A stretch of DNA of 5,146 bases from Sutterella sp. UBA4713 (GTDB taxonomy: Bacteria; Pseudomonadota; Gammaproteobacteria; Burkholderiales; Burkholderiaceae_F), in contig DHJT01000038.1 of assembly GCA_002404465.1 (NCBI GenBank), positions 1 through 5,146 of the forward strand, written 5' to 3'. Shown here piece by piece: positions 1 through 5,146 of this stretch; position 1 is the first letter of the stretch; each line of letters begins with the position of its first letter. A program made the translations under genes and the position numbers. The notes beneath the pieces were generated by a model. The model was given only the letters and a program-made list of their open reading frames with translations, did no database searches and was not told where the DNA came from.

Positions 1-531
1 GTTCCGAACCGTGCCATCGGAATCCAGTTCTTCGAGTACTACTTTAAGAATGTTTTGAAAGCCTCGGAATATGTCTTTAACAATGAAGAGTTTTTCGCGG
101 CTTACAATGCGCTCGCGCAAGGCAATCCCAAACCGTGGCTTAACCTGGCCGACAGGCGTCTTTCTCAGGCAAGCGGGGTTCACCTGGGCGTTCACGTGAG
201 TGAGACGGCATTCCAGATGATGCTTGCCTCGACGCTTTGGGCCTCATCCGAGTACGGAGGGCAACTTGAGATCGAATTGCGCGGAGAAAATTCAGGCTTT
301 ATCGATTTGCTCCTGACTCCCAAACACGATCGGTCGCTTCCGAGCTATGTGATTGAACTTAAGCACTTAAAGACCGATGCCGGGAACGAGGCCGTACAAA
401 AGGCTCTTGTCGGGGCTAAAGAGCAAGCCCAAAGGTACGCCCGAGGAGAGGTCCTCAAGGGTATTTCCAACCTTAAGCGCCTTGCCGTTGTTTACAAGGG
501 ATTGCGGCTTGCGGCTATAGACATATTTTGA
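1..531 (+). CDS. AAA-ATPase-like / PD-(D/E)XK nuclease-fold protein, C-terminal part (5' truncated)
   Basis: The reading frame is open from the first base of the window, so the 176 codons seen are the end of a longer gene; a TTG at 55 is internal, not the start. The opening residues (VPNRAIG then FFEYYF) resemble the linker that follows the ATPase domain in AAA-ATPase-like proteins (PF09820 type). The rest fits the C-terminal PD-(D/E)XK domain of that family (PF08011 type). Numbering from the window edge, there is a conserved helix glutamate (E68 in SETAFQ), then D102 in GFIDLLL, then E119-x-K121 in YVIELKHLK. A QAxxY helix follows (Q142, Y146). These are the expected nuclease-fold residues, so the domain looks intact. 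Family members are usually around 500-570 residues, so about one third is present. The biological role of the family is not established; members are often multi-copy accessory genes. It converges on the transporter operon with 63 bases between stops and is probably unrelated to it. Confidence 0.85.
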   Translation, partial: VPNRAIGIQFFEYYFKNVLKASEYVFNNEEFFAAYNALAQGNPKPWLNLADRRLSQASGVHLGVHVSETAFQMMLASTLWASSEYGGQLEIELRGENSGFIDLLLTPKHDRSLPSYVIELKHLKTDAGNEAVQKALVGAKEQAQRYARGEVLKGISNLKRLAVVYKGLRLAAIDIF

Positions 532-594
532 TGTGAAATTTCAGAGTTCGCGCTGAGCACCTCTTTCGTACGCCCGAGAAGCCTTAGCCCTTCC
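532..594. other. Convergent intergenic gap
   Basis: These 63 bases separate the stops of the plus-strand nuclease-fold gene and the transporter operon. They contain a ten-base palindrome TGAAATTTCA at 534-543 and a six-base CGTACG. There is no GC-rich stem followed by a T-run on either strand, so no intrinsic terminator is supported here. Confidence 0.6.
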
Positions 595-1614
595 TCAAAG
601 CAGAACTCGGTGGCAAGCCACGGTTCGTGGTCCGTGCTTGCCGTCCAATACACGAGTAACGGGCACTTCGTGTCGACACTTCTCACAGGCCATCGGACAT
701 CTCGGGTGAAAAGGGCATCCGGAAGGCGGATTAATGGGGCTGGGGACTTCACCGGCAACGCGTGAATCGGACGCATTCTCCTCACCCTTGACGGTCGGAA
801 TTGCCGCAATGAGCATGCGCGTGTACGGGTGAAGAGGTTCGTCAAAAAGATCTTCTTTGGTCGCCGTCTCGACAAGACGCCCCAAATACATCACCCCGAC
901 GTTGTCACTCATGTGATGCACAACCGCCAAGTTATGCGAAATCAGCAAATACGTGATTCCGATTTGTTCTTGCAATTCGCGCATTAAATTCAGTACCTGT
1001 GCCTGAACGGAAACATCAAGAGCACTTGTAGGTTCGTCACAAATTAAAAAATCCGGCTGCCCTGTTAAAGCTCTGGCAATACAAATTCTCTGCCGTTGTC
1101 CGCCAGAGAACTGATGCGGATACTTCTCAAGAACGTCACGTGTCAGACGCACGAGTTCAACGGCCTTGATAACGCGTTCGCGAATGTCTTTTTCCGACAT
1201 CTGAGGATGCTGAACACGGAGCGGCTCGGAGACGGCATCGAAAATCGTACGTCGCGGATTCAAACTGGCATACGGATCCTGAAAAATCATGTTCATGCGG
1301 CGTCGTAGTATCGCCTTTTGAACTTTATCTGCCGTTTGACTGTCGATACCGAAAACCCGAATCGTCCCCTTATCGGGGCGATAAAGACCGGCCACCGTGC
1401 GTGCTAACGTAGACTTTCCGCAGCCGGACTCGCCGACAAGAGAAAACGTTTTTCCCGAAGCAATCGTGAAGCTGACGTCATTGACGGCCGTTAGCATTCG
1501 CTTAGGATGCCCGACCAATCGCTCCAAGAGCGACTGCGGCATCTCAAACGTTTTCGTGACATGAGTCACATCAAGGATCGGAAGGCTTTCCGAAAACGAC
1601 GTATTCGGGCTCAC
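595..1614 (-). CDS. Peptide-type ABC transporter ATP-binding protein, DppF/OppF-like
   Basis: Complete 339-residue nucleotide-binding subunit, a normal length for DppF/OppF. It should bind the cytoplasmic face of the permease pair and hydrolyse ATP as a heterodimer with the preceding ATPase. Visible motifs: Walker A GESGCGKST (61-69), Q-loop Q112 in IFQDPYASLNP, signature FSGGQRQR (169-176), Walker B FLICDEP (189-195), D-loop SALD (197-200) and switch histidine H227. The C-terminal Oligo_HPY-type extension is present (HPYTRMLIAAIP, then GCPFHPRC). It contains cysteines C300, C306, C313 and C334 plus C310, a candidate iron-sulfur site. The start is GTG at 1614-1612, overlapping the upstream TGA as GTGA. 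It has a GGAG at 1622-1625 (complement) seven bases ahead, which argues for translational coupling. It is the last gene of the operon. DppF versus OppF or GsiA-like cannot be separated by eye, so the substrate is open. Confidence 0.95.
   Translation of the reverse strand: MSPNTSFSESLPILDVTHVTKTFEMPQSLLERLVGHPKRMLTAVNDVSFTIASGKTFSLVGESGCGKSTLARTVAGLYRPDKGTIRVFGIDSQTADKVQKAILRRRMNMIFQDPYASLNPRRTIFDAVSEPLRVQHPQMSEKDIRERVIKAVELVRLTRDVLEKYPHQFSGGQRQRICIARALTGQPDFLICDEPTSALDVSVQAQVLNLMRELQEQIGITYLLISHNLAVVHHMSDNVGVMYLGRLVETATKEDLFDEPLHPYTRMLIAAIPTVKGEENASDSRVAGEVPSPINPPSGCPFHPRCPMACEKCRHEVPVTRVLDGKHGPRTVACHRVLL
612..642. repeat. Imperfect inverted repeat (hairpin) in the 3' end of the DppF-like gene
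   Basis: Arms 612-623 (GGCAAGCCACGG) and 632-642 (CCGTGCTTGCC) pair as 11 base pairs with one bulged C, leaving an eight-base loop. A competing smaller hairpin, CCACG-GTT-CGTGG, sits at 618-630 and is perfect over five pairs. No T-run follows on either strand, so it is not a standard intrinsic terminator. It lies within the last 16 codons before the DppF-like stop and also downstream of the converging plus-strand gene. A role in mRNA 3'-end protection or in ending plus-strand transcription is possible but unproven; coding constraint may explain it. Confidence 0.5.
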
Positions 1615-2675
1615 GACTTATCTCCGCTTTCTTTCGCGTTTAAGGCTCTGGGCCTGAAAGTCACAAGGGTCTCGGGCACGGGCCCGCCCGTAGCCGAAGC
1701 CTTCCAGCAACGCGCAAGGCACGTCCCCATTGGCATTAAGGGCGGTCTTTGTGTCATGCATTTGCCTTCGGCCGCGCGACACCTCGGATGAAAGGCGCAC
1801 CCGGACGGAATGGCATTTAAACCCGGCATAGCTCCGTCAATTTGCTCGAGCCACCGCCCGGGCGAATGAATATCGGGAATCGACCCCATCAGACCCAAAG
1901 TATACGGGTGTTGCGGGCGCAAAAGCACGTCTTTCACGCGACCGATTTCAACAATTTGCCCTGCGTACATCACGGCCACGCGATCGGCCGTTTGTGCAAT
2001 AACGCCCATATCATGCGTAATCAAAAGAACGGCAACACCGCGTTTTTTAGCCAGTGTTTTGATTAGGTCGATAATCTGTGCTTGAATCGACACGTCCAGC
2101 GCCGTCGTCGGCTCATCGGCAATCAATAGTTTCGGATTACCGGCCAGCGCGAGCGCAATGACGATTCTTTGGCGCTGTCCGCCCGAGAACTGATGCGGCC
2201 AGTGATTAAAACGCTCGGCAGCAGCCGGAATACCCGTTTCTTGCATCAAACGCAGGGCCTCGCTTTTCGCTTGCGACGGTGTCAGATTCGACCTATGTGT
2301 TAAGACGGTTTCGGTAATCTGATCGCCGACGGTCATCAAGGGATCCAAGCTCGTTAGGGGATCTTGAAAAATCATTCCGATTTTCGAACCCCGAAGCGCA
2401 TGGCGTTCTTTCTCAGGAAGATTGTCAATACGACGCCCTGCCAGATAAACGGCACCGCGTGTAATCGTCCCGTTCGAAGGAATCAAGCCGATAACGGCGC
2501 TTCCCGTCATCGATTTGCCGGCGCCGGACTCGCCGACCATGCCCAAAATCTGACCGGCCTCGATGGAAAACGAGATGTCATCGAGGGCCGTAAGCGGTCC
2601 GTGACGCGTCGGGATTTGCACCTGCAGGTGTTCAAGACGCAAAACCGGTTCCGAAAGAACGTCTGTCATGCTCAT
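1611..2675 (-). CDS. Peptide-type ABC transporter ATP-binding protein, DppD/OppD-like
   Basis: Complete 354-residue ATPase subunit, the partner of the DppF-like protein. Motifs in order: Walker A GESGAGKS (48-55), Q-loop Q104 in IFQDPLTSLDP, signature FSGGQRQR (163-170), Walker B LLIADEP (183-189), D-loop TALD (191-194) and H-loop H221 in LITHD. The Oligo_HPY region follows (HPYTLGLMGSIP, then SGCAFHPRC). It carries C293, C299, C306 and C323 plus C319. About 30 residues extend beyond the last cysteine and look unconserved. Two in-frame ATGs open the gene, at 2675 and 2669. The GGAG at 2679-2682 (complement) is only three bases from the first but nine from the second, so initiation at 2669 (MTDVLSEP) is at least as likely. 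The gene starts ten bases after the DppC-like stop and ends in a GTGA overlap with the DppF-like gene. Substrate specificity lies in the binding protein and permeases and cannot be read here. Confidence 0.95.
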   Translation of the reverse strand: MSMTDVLSEPVLRLEHLQVQIPTRHGPLTALDDISFSIEAGQILGMVGESGAGKSMTGSAVIGLIPSNGTITRGAVYLAGRRIDNLPEKERHALRGSKIGMIFQDPLTSLDPLMTVGDQITETVLTHRSNLTPSQAKSEALRLMQETGIPAAAERFNHWPHQFSGGQRQRIVIALALAGNPKLLIADEPTTALDVSIQAQIIDLIKTLAKKRGVAVLLITHDMGVIAQTADRVAVMYAGQIVEIGRVKDVLLRPQHPYTLGLMGSIPDIHSPGRWLEQIDGAMPGLNAIPSGCAFHPRCRAAEGKCMTQRPPLMPMGTCLARCWKASATGGPVPETLVTFRPRALNAKESGDKS

Positions 2676-2678
2676 GAT

Positions 2679-2682
2679 CTCC
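2679..2682 (-). promoter_or_regulatory. Ribosome-binding site of the DppD-like gene, bears on start choice
   Basis: GGAG on the minus strand lies in the ten-base gap after the DppC-like stop. It is three bases from ATG 2675 and nine from ATG 2669. Usual spacing favours the second ATG, which would shorten the protein by two residues. Confidence 0.6.
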
Positions 2683-2685
2683 GAG

Positions 2686-3639
2686 TCAGTGCAATTTCGG
2701 GTTCATGGCATCGCGCATCCAATCGCCCATCAGATTCACGGACAAAACAAGGGCCAGGAGAACAAGTCCCGGGAAAATGCAAATCCACCACTCACCTGAG
2801 AAAAGATAATCGTTGCCGACACGAATGAGCGTTCCGAGCGACGGCGTCGTCGGCGGTACGCCGACCCCGAGAAACGACAAGGTCGCTTCGGTCATTACTG
2901 CCGTTGCCACATTGACAGCCGCCAAAACATACACGGGCTCCAAAACGTTCGGAAGAATATGTCGAATCATGACAGCCGGGCGCGTCAACCCCGTCAATTC
3001 CGCAGAAAGCACGTACTCCCGCCCCTTTTCCACCAACGTCAAGCCCCGTACCGTCCGAGCATACGGGACCCAGCCGGAAAGGGTAATCGCAAAAACGAGC
3101 ACGAAGTAAGCAAGCGACTCATGAAAGGCACTCGGGAACACAGCCCGACAAATACCGTCGATTAAAAGGGCTGTCAAAATCGCCGGAAATGACAGCATCA
3201 CATCGCAAAGACGCATTAAAAACGCGTCCAAGGCCCCGCCGACAAAGCCCGAAACAAGCCCCACGCCGACTCCGAGGACAATGGAAAGCACCACGGAAAC
3301 AAGGCTGATCGAAAGCGAAATCCGCAGGCCGTAAATCATCGTCGAGAGCAAATCGCGTCCCTGATCGTCGGTGCCGAGAAAAAATCGGGGATCGCCGCCT
3401 TCGCAAAATACGGGCGGTAGGTGCGCATCGAGAATGTCGATCTGGGCCAGATCAAACGGATTAAACGGCGCCACGAAGGCAGCCGAAAGCGCAAGCAAAA
3501 CCAGCAAGGCAAACACAAGAGTCGAAATCAGAGCCGAGGGCGTATGAAAAAACGCAAAGAGGACCTCGGAGGAATCGATTCGGGCGGCCGCTCGGCCCAA
3601 TAGCGCACAGGCGCGCGTTTTCAAAGCGCTGAAAATCAC
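2686..3639 (-). CDS. Peptide-type ABC transporter permease, DppC/OppC-like
   Basis: Complete 317-residue inner-membrane permease of the BPD transporter type. A first hydrophobic segment lies near residues 36-57, followed by a periplasmic loop holding the OppC-family hallmark LGTDDQGRDLLSTMIYG (88-104). Further membrane spans lie near 106-132, 144-163, 176-195, 236-258 and 285-305. The cytoplasmic EAA-type coupling loop, which docks on the ATPases, is at about 209-231 (SAELTG, then RHILPNV). TEATLSFLGVG (250-260) and GDWMRDAMNP (305-314) are typical of the C-terminal part of DppC proteins. The start is GTG at 3639-3637, overlapping the hydrolase TGA as GTGA. An AAGGA at 3648-3652 (complement) lies eight bases upstream. 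The N-terminal cytoplasmic stretch before the first span (about 35 residues) is normal for DppC. It should pair with the DppB-like permease encoded two genes upstream. Confidence 0.95.
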   Translation of the reverse strand: MIFSALKTRACALLGRAAARIDSSEVLFAFFHTPSALISTLVFALLVLLALSAAFVAPFNPFDLAQIDILDAHLPPVFCEGGDPRFFLGTDDQGRDLLSTMIYGLRISLSISLVSVVLSIVLGVGVGLVSGFVGGALDAFLMRLCDVMLSFPAILTALLIDGICRAVFPSAFHESLAYFVLVFAITLSGWVPYARTVRGLTLVEKGREYVLSAELTGLTRPAVMIRHILPNVLEPVYVLAAVNVATAVMTEATLSFLGVGVPPTTPSLGTLIRVGNDYLFSGEWWICIFPGLVLLALVLSVNLMGDWMRDAMNPKLH

Positions 3640-4847
3640 TTGTCGGATCCTTCAAGGGCGTCTAAACGCCGCTTGATTAACAGCGCAAACGCCACGGACG
3701 TTCTTTCTAAAACCGCATCGTTAAAGTCGTAGTGCGGATTATGGAGATTGGCCGTGTGATCCTTGTCACGTACGCCGACACGAATATAAACACCGGGCTT
3801 TTCGTTACACATGAAGCTAAAGTCCTCGGCACCCATACTCGCCGGATTGTCCATATCGACGTTATCCTTGCCGACAAGTTCGCTTAGAACGGCTCCGGCA
3901 GCTTGGCGCTGCGACTCGGCATTACTGAGCGGCGGGTACATGCGCACATATGTCAACTTCATCACCGTTCCCGTCGTAAGCGCCAGTCCGTGGCAAATCT
4001 CCCCGATGCGATTTTCAATCACATCGCAATCGGCCGGGTACAGGCACCGGGTCGTTCCGGAAACACGCACCGAATCGGGAATCACAGAGACACCGTTTTC
4101 ACTCCCGCCGTGAATACTGGCGACCGTCACAACGGCCGGATGCATCGGATCGATTGAGCGCGAAACCACCGTCTGCAATGCCAGAATCAGTTCGGCCGAG
4201 GCCACAACCGGATCGCTGCCCTTATGGGGCCTTGCTCCGTGGCCCCCCACCCCCGTCACGTCAATGTGAAAAAGGGAGGCAGCCGACGTCATAAAGCCCG
4301 CTGTCAGACCGAATTGTCCGGCCTTAAGTTCCGGAGCACAATGCCCGGCATAAACCTCATCGACCTTCCAACGGGTAAATAGCCCGTCTTCAATCATCTT
4401 GCGCGCTCCGGCCCAGCCCTCTTCGCCCGGCTGAATAATTATCATGGCCGTTCCGGCAAAATCGCGTGTCGCACAAAGAGCGGCTGCGACGGCAACGGCC
4501 CAGGCCGTATGCCCGTCGTGCCCGCAACCGTGCATAAGACCTGCTTGACGGCTCGTCCAGGGGCATCCTGTCGCTTCGGTCATCGGGAGCGCATCCATAT
4601 CGGCACGAAAAGCCACGGTGTGGTTTCCCGGTCTCTTGCCGTGAATTAACGCCACGACACCGGTACCGCCGACCCCTTCGGTCACTGCATCACAGCCGAC
4701 GTCGCGAAGCTTTTGAGCGACGGCTTTCGCGGTCCTAAATTCTTTTAAACCGATCTCGGGATGCGCGTGCAAGTCGTGCCGCAATTCAATCACAGGCTTA
4801 ATGACGGCGTGTACGGCTTGCTCTAAGGCATTGACATCGGACGACAT
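3636..4847 (-). CDS. M20-family metallo-amidohydrolase (hippurate hydrolase / IAA-amino acid hydrolase type)
   Basis: Complete 403-residue protein of usual M20D length, without a signal peptide, so probably cytoplasmic. Family members remove an acyl group from an amino acid, or cleave a small peptide, with a two-metal site. Visible motifs: LRHDLHAHPEIG (22-33), AFRADMDALPM (79-89) and MHGCGHDGH (105-113), giving metal ligands C108 and H110. QPGEEG (139-144) gives E142 as the likely catalytic base and E143 as a ligand. H169 is in AGHCAPE. The dimerisation/lid histidines H203 and H208 are in GGHGARPH, and MGAEDF is at 338-343. LHNPHYDFND (368-377) gives ligand H369. The site therefore looks active. 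Flanks depart slightly from common M20D forms (QPGEEGW, HCAPEL). ATG 4847 directly follows the permease TAA and has a near-perfect Shine-Dalgarno at 4854-4861. Its position between two permease genes suggests it processes the imported solute. The exact substrate cannot be told; hippurate, N-acetyl or aminobenzoyl amino acids, and dipeptides are all possible. Confidence 0.93.
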   Translation of the reverse strand: MSSDVNALEQAVHAVIKPVIELRHDLHAHPEIGLKEFRTAKAVAQKLRDVGCDAVTEGVGGTGVVALIHGKRPGNHTVAFRADMDALPMTEATGCPWTSRQAGLMHGCGHDGHTAWAVAVAAALCATRDFAGTAMIIIQPGEEGWAGARKMIEDGLFTRWKVDEVYAGHCAPELKAGQFGLTAGFMTSAASLFHIDVTGVGGHGARPHKGSDPVVASAELILALQTVVSRSIDPMHPAVVTVASIHGGSENGVSVIPDSVRVSGTTRCLYPADCDVIENRIGEICHGLALTTGTVMKLTYVRMYPPLSNAESQRQAAGAVLSELVGKDNVDMDNPASMGAEDFSFMCNEKPGVYIRVGVRDKDHTANLHNPHYDFNDAVLERTSVAFALLIKRRLDALEGSDK

Positions 4848-5146
4848 TTATGAACCTCCTTGTGTTTTAAGTCGCGGATCGACGACCATGTAAAGCACGT
4901 CGACGCAAAAATTAATCAGGACGAAAACAAGCGCAATCAAGCACAGATACGCTGTTAAGACAGGAATGTCGGCAAACTGAACCGACTGCAAAAAAAGCAA
5001 GCCCATTCCCGGCCACTGAAAGACCGTTTCCGTCACAATGGAAAAGGCAATCAGGCCCCCCAATTGCAATCCCGTAATCGTGATCACGGGTAAAAGCGTG
5101 TTTTTGAGCGCATGCCGTAAGTAAATTGCGCGGAACGAAAGACCGC
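4848..5146 (-). CDS. Peptide-type ABC transporter permease, DppB/OppB-like, C-terminal part (5' truncated by window edge)
   Basis: The frame is open to the right edge, and 98 complete codons are seen out of the usual 300-340. The first residues (GLSFRAIYLRHALKNTLLP) are the second half of the cytoplasmic EAA coupling loop. They are followed by VITITGLQLGGLIAFSIVTE and the family hallmark TETVFQWPGMG (38-48, counted from the edge). A last hydrophobic span at about 63-87 leads into DVLYMVVDPR (82-91), the standard end of DppB/OppB permeases. A GTG at 5087 falls inside a conserved stretch and is not a start. The last codons encode QGGS and at the same time form the ribosome-binding site of the hydrolase gene; the TAA stop touches the hydrolase ATG. 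It is the channel partner of the DppC-like protein. The operon promoter and any binding-protein gene would be upstream, outside the window. Confidence 0.93.
   Translation of the reverse strand, partial: GLSFRAIYLRHALKNTLLPVITITGLQLGGLIAFSIVTETVFQWPGMGLLFLQSVQFADIPVLTAYLCLIALVFVLINFCVDVLYMVVDPRLKTQGGS
4854..4861 (-). promoter_or_regulatory. Ribosome-binding site of the M20 hydrolase, inside the permease gene
   Basis: On the minus strand the sequence reads AAGGAGGT, a full match to the 16S anti-Shine-Dalgarno core, six bases before ATG 4847. It overlaps the final codons (Gly-Gly-Ser) of the DppB-like permease. It is the strongest such site in the window and fixes the hydrolase start. It may let the hydrolase be translated at a higher rate than its coupled neighbours (inference). 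Confidence 0.85.

Noticed and set aside
55..531. Short 158-residue gene starting at TTG 55
   Set aside because: The same frame continues upstream to base 1 with family-like residues, so the TTG is internal.
534..543. TGAAATTTCA palindrome as operator or terminator
   Set aside because: It is ten bases with no loop, AT-rich, and lies between two converging stops where a promoter operator is not expected; chance is likely.
492..875. 127-residue minus-strand open frame overlapping the DppF-like 3' end and the left gene's end
   Set aside because: It is an out-of-frame shadow of the DppF-like gene with arginine-rich, low-complexity composition and no family resemblance.
1618..1800. Alternative frame over the DppD-like C-terminus as evidence of a frameshift
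   Set aside because: The alternative frame lacks the expected cysteine context and only gives basic residues. The actual frame keeps the final R-C motif and ends exactly in the GTGA overlap, so an intact gene is simpler.
2364..2828. 154-residue plus-strand open frame opposite the DppD-like gene
   Set aside because: It lies antisense to highly conserved ATPase coding sequence and its translation has no recognisable motif; it is explained by codon bias of the real gene.
4848..5087. Small 79-residue membrane protein starting at GTG 5087
   Set aside because: The frame continues to the right edge through the conserved coupling loop of a DppB-type permease; the GTG is an internal valine.
1..5146. 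CRISPR array, insertion sequence, tRNA or phage genes
   Set aside because: No repeated spacered units, transposase motifs, terminal inverted repeats or tRNA-like folds were seen.

Overview
The window holds most of one ABC transporter operon of the oligopeptide/dipeptide/nickel (Opp/Dpp) family on the minus strand. At the left edge is the end of an unrelated plus-strand gene that converges on it. Base composition is moderate (roughly half G+C by eye). Start codons include ATG and GTG, and Shine-Dalgarno sites are clear, so this is a bacterial chromosome segment. Protein style (DppB/C/D/F-like, proteobacterial flavour) together with an AAA-ATPase-like/PD-(D/E)XK protein would suit a host-associated proteobacterium such as a gut Burkholderiales (Sutterellaceae-like). 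That placement is a guess from style, not a demonstrated affiliation.

Layout, left to right. Positions 1-531 (+) carry the C-terminal third of an AAA-ATPase-like protein with a PD-(D/E)XK nuclease-fold domain. Positions 532-594 are a short convergent gap with no convincing terminator. The rest lies on the minus strand, transcribed right to left. First is the C-terminal part of a DppB-type permease (4848-5146, cut by the right edge). Then come an M20-family amidohydrolase (3636-4847), a DppC-type permease (2686-3639), a DppD-type ATPase (1611-2675) and a DppF-type ATPase (595-1614). There is no gene-free stretch over 300 bases.

The five genes are packed as one translationally coupled unit. 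The permease B stop abuts the hydrolase start (TAA-ATG). The hydrolase and permease C overlap by four bases (GTGA). Permease C and the first ATPase are ten bases apart. The two ATPases again overlap by GTGA. The two permeases should form the membrane channel and the two different ATPases the motor. The periplasmic solute-binding protein of such a system is not in the window and would be expected beyond the right edge or elsewhere. The hydrolase sits between the two permease genes, which suggests that the imported solute is an N-acyl or peptide-like amide cleaved in the cytoplasm after uptake.

I found no mobile element, CRISPR array, tRNA or rRNA, and nothing that clearly amounts to a new biological system. 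The points most worth a second look are the hydrolase embedded in the transporter operon with altered M20 active-site flanks, the cysteine clusters in both ATPases, and a strong imperfect hairpin inside the 3' end of the last gene.
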